The notes under the pieces are model-generated. The model was not told where the DNA came from. It did no database searches and worked only from the letters and a program-made list of their open reading frames with translations. A stretch of DNA of 55,744 bases from Deltaproteobacteria bacterium HGW-Deltaproteobacteria-14. GTDB lineage: Bacteria > Myxococcota_A > UBA9042 > PHBI01. Positions 51,101 through 55,744 of this stretch are shown in pieces. A program made the position numbers and the translations under genes. Numbering within the stretch: the stretch's first letter is position 1; the number at the start of each line of letters is the position of its first letter. The stretch is taken from assembly GCA_002841945.1 (NCBI GenBank), contig PHBI01000131.1:1-55744 (forward strand), given 5' to 3'.

Positions 51101-51281
51101 TCTCGATCTCCTCCGGGCCGACCCCCTCGTAGCGGGTCACGATCGAGATGCGCGGGAAGTCGACCTCGGGCAGGAGATCCACCGCGAGCTGGTCGACCGC
51201 GACGACGCCGAGCACGAGCACCGCGGAGAAGATCACCGCGGTGCCGATCGGCCGCCCGACGGCGAGCTTGGTGAGGCTCAC
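48159..51281 (-). CDS. RND-family efflux transporter, inner-membrane pump
   Basis: GTG at 51281 overlaps the adaptor stop (GTGA); 1,040 residues, the normal RND length. It begins SLTKLAVGRPIGTAVIFSAV, and the pseudo-repeat of two six-helix halves is visible. Typical segments include PEVDFPRISIVTRYEGVGPE, VVYKFDLASVPIASLGVSG, FFLRDLRATFLIAVAIPLSI, GLALGIGMLVDNAIVILENI (with the proton-relay Asp), PVMFLGGFAGVFFGEMA, AIPFGFIGVVVTL, GIAVNNAIVLVDYTN and MTTFTTVLAMLPIALALG. It resembles the HAE-1/MdtB-like multidrug and AcrB-type branch. It works with the adaptor upstream. No outer-membrane TolC gene lies in the window. Confidence 0.95.
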   Translation of the reverse strand: MSLTKLAVGRPIGTAVIFSAVLVLGVVAVDQLAVDLLPEVDFPRISIVTRYEGVGPEEIETLITRPVEQTVSTVDHVVDIEAVSAEGLSRVMLQFDWGTDLESAVNDVRSYLDRLANRLPDDADRPVVYKFDLASVPIASLGVSGTSDPRRLRYLADETLTRRLERVTGVAAVQVRGGRVREIRVELDAARLVALDVSAAEVVSALAADNRNVSAGDMRETGKQVLIRAVGEWPTPAAIGDVRVAERDGRAIFVRDIGEVVDGFQEVKSEQWIDGDPGITMRVTKRPGANTITVVEGVRAEIERINDEYDGRVKVVLLNNAGDYIQRSVTNVQSAALIGAILAVLVLLFFLRDLRATFLIAVAIPLSIVATFALMFFAGYTLNVISFGGLALGIGMLVDNAIVILENIYRKREEGLPAVQAALEGTREVGPAVIAGTLTTIAVFAPVMFLGGFAGVFFGEMAAVVAFSLGCSLVVALTLVPTLAARLLAGKRRPLTPLTSRVSARIERGITRTEGLYGRFLRAALRSPWFVVASAVLLMAVAVRLSSSVGLELMPETDEGRINVDVELPIGTPVERTAEVVKELERRTRTVVRPEELASVESSAGPEAWWRPGGQNEGQVEVNLVQMERRERGIHKIMDAIREVVAGIPDANIRLRAGSSNILMRIMRGSSGERLEVAIRGHDLATAARLGEEVAAVMRETPGVADVRVAREEGMEERTVSIDTARAADLGVSGAEIAAAVETYVLGKIATRYRERGDEFDVRVALRQADRRATEQLATLPLVTPRGSVPLGAVAKVGARRGPTSIAREGQERILYVVGGLGERPLSAVVTDLSERLARIEKPVGFSVGVAGELEQQDETFGGLATGVLLAILLVYAVMAVQFESLKDPMVVMAAIPFGFIGVVVTLVVTGTTLNMNSFLGTIVLVGIAVNNAIVLVDYTNLLRREHGMDLVTAVVEGGRRRLRPILMTTFTTVLAMLPIALALGEGSEIQAPLARVVLGGLLASTLVTLIVVPCLYYLVERRRAARETAPANVPGAERV

Positions 51282-52591
51282 GGTGCCCCGGCGCCCGGCG
51301 CGCCGCCGCCGGTCGCGTCCGCCCCTCCGGGCGCCGCCGTCTCCTCGGCCGCGCCGGAGATGAGCAGCGCGCTGCCGTCGGCGAGGTCGTTGTGGCCGCT
51401 CACCAGGACCCGGGCGTCGGCGTCGAGCGCGCCGCTGACCGCCGCGCGCTCGCCCTCGCGGGCCACGACCTCGATCGGCACCCAGCGGGCCTTGTCCCCG
51501 TCGGCGACGAAGACGCCCACGCGGACCTCGCCGTCGCCCTCGAGCCGCGACAGGATGGCCGTCGCCGGGACGATGGTCGCCCGCGACAGCGCGCGCCGCA
51601 CGATCTCGACCTCGGCGTACATGCCGGGGAGCCAGCTCGGCGGCGGATCGTCGACGATCCCCTCGACCACCACGACGCGCCGATCGCGCACCACCTCGCC
51701 CGCGGTCCCGGTCACCCGGGCGGGGTGCGCCGCGGCCCCGGTCGGAGGCGCCGTGACCGAGAGCGGACGATCGGCGACCAGGTCCGCGATCGCCGCCTCC
51801 GGGACCTCGAAGCGCACCCGGAGGGGCGCGTGGGCGACCACCCGCACGATCGTCGCGCCGACCGCGACGAAGCTCCCGGGATCGCGCTCTCGGGACGCGA
51901 CCGTCCCGTCGAAGGGCGCCAGGATGCGGGCCTCCGCGATGCGCTGGTCGAGGGTCGCGCCGCCGGCCTCGGCCTCGGCCTCCTGCGCCCGCGCCATCGC
52001 CACCGCCGCGCGCTTGGCGGCGACGTCGGCGGCCCGGGCGTCGAGCTCCTGCGCGCTCGCGATGCCGCGGGTCTCGAGGGAGCGCACTCGCGTGAGCTCG
52101 CGCTCGGCCGCCTTCAGCTCGACCTGGGCGCGCTGCCGCGCCGCCGCCGCCGCCTGCTGCTGGGCCTGCGCCTCGGCGCGCTGCCGGGTGAGGTCGCTGG
52201 TGTCGATCGCCGCGAGGAGCTGCCCCGCGCTGACGGCGTCTCCGAGGCGCACGTGGACCGCGGTCAGCCGCCCGGAGACGAGCGAGCTGACGTCGACCGC
52301 GTCGGCGTCGAGCTCCCCGGGCCAGCTGGCGTGCGCCTTGAACGCCCCCACCTCGACCGCGGCCAGGGTCACCGGCGCCGGCTTCGGCCCCCCACCCCCC
52401 CGACCCTTGCCGGCGGCGACGTCGCCACCGTCCCCCGCGAGGAGGAACCAGGCGGCGACCGCGGCGGCCACCACGACGAGCACGCCCCACCGCGCCCACG
52501 CCCAGCCCCGCGCGCCCGCGCGCTCAGCCGTCGCGATGGCGCCGGGCAGCTCATGGATCACTTCGGTTCGACGCTGGGGCTCGGATACCAC
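51278..52591 (-). CDS. RND efflux periplasmic adaptor (membrane fusion protein)
   Basis: GTG at 52591 is the preferred start (437 residues); later starts are possible. A single N-terminal transmembrane helix (WGVLVVVAAAVAAWFLLAG) anchors it. A barrel-sandwich (lipoyl-like) half-motif, VSSLVSGRLTAVHVRLGD, precedes a long Ala/Gln/Arg coiled-coil hairpin (about 150-235), and the second lipoyl half is ARILAPFDGTVASRERDPG. Beta-barrel and membrane-proximal parts follow (PSWLPGMYAEVEIV and later VLVSGHNDLADGSALLI). It links the RND pump to an outer-membrane channel. It is the first gene of the two-gene operon. Confidence 0.92.
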   Translation of the reverse strand: MVSEPQRRTEVIHELPGAIATAERAGARGWAWARWGVLVVVAAAVAAWFLLAGDGGDVAAGKGRGGGGPKPAPVTLAAVEVGAFKAHASWPGELDADAVDVSSLVSGRLTAVHVRLGDAVSAGQLLAAIDTSDLTRQRAEAQAQQQAAAAARQRAQVELKAAERELTRVRSLETRGIASAQELDARAADVAAKRAAVAMARAQEAEAEAGGATLDQRIAEARILAPFDGTVASRERDPGSFVAVGATIVRVVAHAPLRVRFEVPEAAIADLVADRPLSVTAPPTGAAAHPARVTGTAGEVVRDRRVVVVEGIVDDPPPSWLPGMYAEVEIVRRALSRATIVPATAILSRLEGDGEVRVGVFVADGDKARWVPIEVVAREGERAAVSGALDADARVLVSGHNDLADGSALLISGAAEETAAPGGADATGGGAPGAGAP

Positions 52592-52748
52592 CCCGTTCAA
52601 GTACGAATCGCCGCGCCCGTGGTCAACAACGCAGCAGTCAGCAGCTCCGAATCCACACGGCGACCGCGGCCCCGCGGGAAAGGCTCGCCCCTCGCCCCGG
52701 GGATCGCCTACCGTGTCGGCCCCGCTGTCCCACCCCGCCGGAGCGACC

Positions 52749-54950
52749 GTGACACGACGCCTCACCCCCGCCATCCTGGCCCTCGCCGGCGCCCTGCTGA
52801 CCCTTTCCGCGGGCTGTGGGAGCGATCCCGTGAGCGCCGCCGACGCCCACGCGGCCGAGGCCGGCGACGACACCGAGGGGAGCGACGCCGACGCGATCCC
52901 CGACGGCGACGCCGTCGCGCTCGACGCGAGCACGCCAGCGCTGCCGAGCACCCTCGGGCCGACGATCACCGCGCCGGCCGCCGATCCCCTCGCCGGGATC
53001 GGCGGCGAGAGCTGCCCCGTCTACCAAGACACCCGCTGCGAGGCGGGGGAGCTGCAGCGATGCGACGTCTTCGACTCCATCGCGCACATCTGGACCACGG
53101 CGCAGGATCCGCTGCTCCGCCGCGCCCTCCTCTATGACCGCTACTACGATCGCTACACCTCGGCGGACGGCCAGACGGTCGAGCGGCGCTTCGACCAGGC
53201 GATGCCCGCCGACACCCCCGAGTCGGTGTGGGGCGCCCCCGAGCACTTCGCGGGCTGGGACGGCGCCGGCGACGCGGCCATCTGGACCGGGGTGGCGCTC
53301 GTCTCCGACGCCTACCGCTACGCCGTGACCGGCACGGGAGCCGACTACCGGCGGATGGAGGACCGGACCCGCACGCTGCTGACGATGTTCGACGTCACCG
53401 GCGTCCCGGGCTACCTCGCCCGCTATCACTTCCTGCGCGTCGCGCCCGGGAGCCCCGTGACCGACCAGCACGTCGTGCGCGCCGCGGCGGCCGAGAGCGT
53501 CGGCCGCCGCGACCACGCCATCAAGGACCCGAGCGCCGTCCCCGACCTGCCCGCCGCCTACCTGAGCGGCTACCCCGACGGCGCCGGGGGGACGGTCACC
53601 GGGACCCCGATGTGGAACGGACACCCGTCCATCGACCAGTACTCCGGGCCGACGGTCGCGTTCCCGATCGTCTGGGATCTGCTGCGCGACGAGGACCTCA
53701 AGGCGCGCGTGGCCCGCCACCTGACGTGCTACCTCAACCGCCTCGAGCGCGTCGAGATCGTTCACCTCCAGTCGAACCCGACCCTGCTCGAGATCGTGAC
53801 CAGCTACTTCGCCGGCGGCGCCCTCGACCTCGACCCCGACGACATCGATCTCACCCAGACCGACACCGTCGTCATGTTCCTCCTGCGCGGGATCAACGAG
53901 AGCAACCTCGCGACCTACGACGCCACCTGCCCCGACGGCCCGCCGACCACCGCCGCCCGGATCTACGACGCCGCGGATGAGGACTTCCTGGCCCAGCTCT
54001 TCGCGCTGGTGGGCGAGCTGACCGAGGACGACTCCAAGCCCGAGTCGCCGACCGAGATCGCCCACGCCTACGCCCCGTCCCTGCGCGGCGGCGACGCCGG
54101 GCACCTGCTCCAGATCGCCGCCGCGGCCTGGCGCATGACCGGCGACGACCGCTACCGCGCCTTCATCGAGGACGATCTCATCGGCACCATCGCGGCCGAC
54201 CGCGTCGCGCTGACCGCCCAGGCGTTCCGCCTGCCGGACTGGTGCATCTCGTTTTATGGCGACCACATCACCTATCCGGCCATCTGGCAGCTCCTGACCG
54301 CCCTCGGCAAATCTCCGCTGCGACGCACCATGCTTCGCGTGATGAATGAGGAGATGTGGGATAAAGCGCTCGTGACGCACCGCAGCGCGAAGTTCGCCGT
54401 GATGTACGCGAGCCTGGGGGAGGACGCGCTGCTGCCGGCCCACGCGCAGATCGCGGCGGACGTGCCCGCCATCCTGGCCGGGGTCGGTGGTCCGGTGGGC
54501 TCTCTCGAGGCGCCGCGTCGGACCTACGACCTGCCGCGCGCCGAGGTCGTCGCCGCGCTGTCCGAGGCGGGGCTCGCGACCCGCTGCCCGACCGAGGGCG
54601 AGCGGGCCCGCTGCGAGGACGGCCAGACCATCCTCGGGATCCCGGTCGCCGGCGAGGACATCAGCCACCCCTGCGACGGCCGCCCGGCGGAGTGCGTGAT
54701 GGCCGACGGGGAGTGTACCGACGCCCTGGCCGCGCAGGGCCTCCCGCCGCAGCTGCGCCAGTACGCCGACTTCATGTGGCAGCGAGACCCGTTCAGCATG
54801 GGCGACCCCAACGCGGTCGACGGGACGCGCCAATCCCCGGGGCGCGACCTGTCCGAGCCGTACTGGATGGCCCGCTACTACGGGCTCGTCCGCGGCGGCG
54901 AGGGGCGGGTCCTGGCCTGGCGCGACACCGGCGGCAGCTGCGAGGAGTGA
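52749..54950 (+). CDS. Large lipoprotein of unknown function, helical-barrel-like
   Basis: GTG at 52749 begins a lipoprotein signal (ALAGALLTLSAGC); 733 residues with an Asp/Ala-rich linker at about 25-70. The mature part is rich in alternating helices with Trp/Tyr/Asp patches (PEHFAGWDGAGDAAIWTGVAL, DAYRYAVTG, ARYHFLRVAPGSP, GNPSIDQYSG-like motif in HPSIDQYSGPTVAFPIVWDL, YLNRLERVEIVHLQ, HLLQIAAAAWRMTGDDRYR, EEMWDKALVTHRSAKFAV), suggestive of an alpha/alpha toroid as in polysaccharide lyases or epimerases, but no named family is recognised. A Cys-containing C-terminal region follows (CPTEGERARCEDG, CDGRPAECVMADGEC). It is divergent from the RND operon. Confidence 0.72.
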   Translation: MTRRLTPAILALAGALLTLSAGCGSDPVSAADAHAAEAGDDTEGSDADAIPDGDAVALDASTPALPSTLGPTITAPAADPLAGIGGESCPVYQDTRCEAGELQRCDVFDSIAHIWTTAQDPLLRRALLYDRYYDRYTSADGQTVERRFDQAMPADTPESVWGAPEHFAGWDGAGDAAIWTGVALVSDAYRYAVTGTGADYRRMEDRTRTLLTMFDVTGVPGYLARYHFLRVAPGSPVTDQHVVRAAAAESVGRRDHAIKDPSAVPDLPAAYLSGYPDGAGGTVTGTPMWNGHPSIDQYSGPTVAFPIVWDLLRDEDLKARVARHLTCYLNRLERVEIVHLQSNPTLLEIVTSYFAGGALDLDPDDIDLTQTDTVVMFLLRGINESNLATYDATCPDGPPTTAARIYDAADEDFLAQLFALVGELTEDDSKPESPTEIAHAYAPSLRGGDAGHLLQIAAAAWRMTGDDRYRAFIEDDLIGTIAADRVALTAQAFRLPDWCISFYGDHITYPAIWQLLTALGKSPLRRTMLRVMNEEMWDKALVTHRSAKFAVMYASLGEDALLPAHAQIAADVPAILAGVGGPVGSLEAPRRTYDLPRAEVVAALSEAGLATRCPTEGERARCEDGQTILGIPVAGEDISHPCDGRPAECVMADGECTDALAAQGLPPQLRQYADFMWQRDPFSMGDPNAVDGTRQSPGRDLSEPYWMARYYGLVRGGEGRVLAWRDTGGSCEE

Positions 54951-55039
54951 GGCCCCGGGCGCCTCGCATCGGTGGATTGAGAAAAAACTATCACGCCCCT
55001 ATTGCGGGACTGCGACAATTCGGATAGTCGTTAGCGCAG
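54951..55039 (+). promoter_or_regulatory. Promoter/operator region of the Rrf2 gene
   Basis: A distinctly AT-rich 89-bp gap. ACTATC near 54987 and GATAGT near 55023 form an inverted pair about 30 bp apart, and the segment between contains TTGCGG and ACAATTCGG that could be part of a promoter. Rrf2 proteins often repress their own promoters, so an operator here is plausible. No exact -35/-10 can be assigned. Confidence 0.35.
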
Positions 55040-55516
55040 ATGCTTACAACGACCTCCGAACTTGCGATCCGCGCGCTCCTGGTTTTGGGCCTCGAGCAGG
55101 AGGGGGAGCCCGTGACGCCGCGAGTGCTCGCGGAGCGGCTCGAGTGCTCGCGCAGCTATCTCGGCAAGACCCTCGGGCTGCTCACCAAGGCCGGCCTGCT
55201 GCGAAGCGTGCGCGGCGCGCGCGGCGGGGTCGTCCTCGACCGGTCGCCCGAAGACGTCACGCTGCTGCAGATCGTCGAGGCGTGCCAGGGGCTCCTTACG
55301 GCGGCCTACTGCAGCGAGTTCAGGGGGGCGGAGAGCGTGTGCAGCTACCACGTGGCGATGAAGGAGCTGCACGACGCGACCCAGCGCACGCTCTCGGGGT
55401 GGACCCTCGCCGGGCTGCTGCGTCGCCCGGCCCGTCCTCCAGAGGGCGGCCAGGGCTGCAAGATGCAGTTCGTGGACTGCGAGCGGCACTGGCCCAAAAA
55501 GGAGCGGACGACGTGA
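55040..55516 (+). CDS. Rrf2-family transcriptional regulator (possible Fe-S sensor)
   Basis: The product has 158 residues. The winged-helix N-terminus is clear: SELAIRALLVLGLEQEGEPV, VLAERLECSRSYLGKTLGLL, KAGLLRSVRGARGGVVL and LLQIVEACQG. Rrf2 sensors such as IscR, NsrR and RsrR bind an Fe-S cluster or redox ligands through Cys in the loop after the dimer helix. Here there are Cys in AYCSEF and SVCSYH, plus two more near the C-terminus (GCKMQFVDCERHW). Two loop Cys instead of three is atypical. It is directly upstream of an exported-protein gene, which it probably controls. Confidence 0.9.
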   Translation: MLTTTSELAIRALLVLGLEQEGEPVTPRVLAERLECSRSYLGKTLGLLTKAGLLRSVRGARGGVVLDRSPEDVTLLQIVEACQGLLTAAYCSEFRGAESVCSYHVAMKELHDATQRTLSGWTLAGLLRRPARPPEGGQGCKMQFVDCERHWPKKERTT

Positions 55517-55611
55517 TCCGCCACGCCGCAGCGGCGAGCGCCGCACCCACCGCCAAGGCCCAACGTCCGTAGGGAATCGTCGCCGGACCCGATGGGATCT
55601 GGGAGCTGTTC

Positions 55612-55744
55612 ATGATCAGAAAACAGACAAAGACCATCTTAAATATTTCAATCATCCTGATTGTTACCTACTACCCCCTCGCGGCGGCGGCGGCGGAGCC
55701 CGAGCCGACGCCAGCGCCGGCGGCGGCGCCCGATCCGGCCCCGG
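55612..55744 (+). CDS. Exported protein, N-terminal part (partial)
   Basis: The ATG at 55612 follows GGGAG and is in frame to the window edge. It starts with a signal peptide: basic MIRKQTKT, hydrophobic ILNISIILIVTYYPL and a small-residue region AAAAAEP, followed by a Pro/Ala/Glu linker. The first 21 codons are strikingly AT-rich (TTA, AAT, ATT, TCA, GTT), unlike any other gene here, and the linker returns to high GC. The linker style and the Rrf2 neighbour would fit a membrane-anchored or secreted redox or c-type cytochrome protein, but the domain itself is outside the window. Confidence 0.7.
   Translation, partial: MIRKQTKTILNISIILIVTYYPLAAAAAEPEPTPAPAAAPDPAP

Noticed and set aside
47949..52748. 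Very long plus-strand open frame (over 2,300 codons with the following gene) opposite the RND operon
   Set aside because: Its sequence is Arg/His/Asp-rich shadow of the minus-strand pump genes; only the part from 52749, with a lipoprotein signal, is a real gene.

Overview
The window is very GC-rich (roughly 70 % or more, with third codon positions almost always G or C) and dense in secreted and lipid-anchored proteins. A MYXO-CTERM tail on a matrixin-like protease, Cys-rich NGxETxxDCGG modules, lamin-tail domains, Asp/Thr-rich lipoprotein linkers and a serpin point to a Myxococcota (deltaproteobacterial) chromosome. This is inferred from protein style only. I see no rRNA, tRNA or CRISPR array.

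Layout. 0-4.2 kb: tail of an unknown gene, a MITE-like repeat, a TonB/AgmX-like EF-hand protein, a small hypothetical gene, a decayed IS110-type transposase and an AraC regulator. 4.4-7.4 kb: a SnoaL-like lipoprotein divergent from the AraC gene, an M23-type lipoprotein, and an E2-like acyltransferase that has lost its catalytic His. 7.8-10.2 kb: a LamG lipoprotein, first of three paralogues in the window. 10.0-17.3 kb, minus strand: a tight operon lipA > E1alpha-like > E1beta > E2 > second E1alpha-like > lpdA for a lipoylated 2-oxoacid (probably branched-chain) dehydrogenase. Both E1alpha-like subunits lack the usual GDG/N thiamine-diphosphate signature.

17.4-29.1 kb: PhyH-type dioxygenase, second paralogue, lipoprotein serpin, an O-acylation cassette (SGNH, MBOAT, SGNH, with a coupled GNAT), pcm and rsgA. 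29.4-37.4 kb: surface-protein region with a C-type-lectin/Cys-module protein translationally coupled to the third paralogue, then a 1,260-residue lipoprotein with three lamin-tail units. 37.5-46.6 kb: OPT transporter, phospholipase D-like lipoprotein, Asp/Thr-rich Cys lipoprotein, orphan ParB-like protein, DUF4476 protein and an RTX-repeat lipoprotein. 46.6-55.7 kb: terminators and repeats, MYXO-CTERM matrixin, an RND efflux pump with its adaptor, a large unknown lipoprotein, an Rrf2 regulator and the start of an exported protein.

The most unusual signals are: (1) two families of dispersed intergenic repeats, copies of which run in frame into the 3' ends of lpdA and the MYXO-CTERM protease and appear to have replaced their stop codons with repeat-encoded tails; (2) the three-member lipoprotein family sharing a near-invariant GFFD-AV / VFCSAKLDC signature; and (3) a dehydrogenase operon with two diverged, apparently cofactor-motif-less E1alpha subunits.
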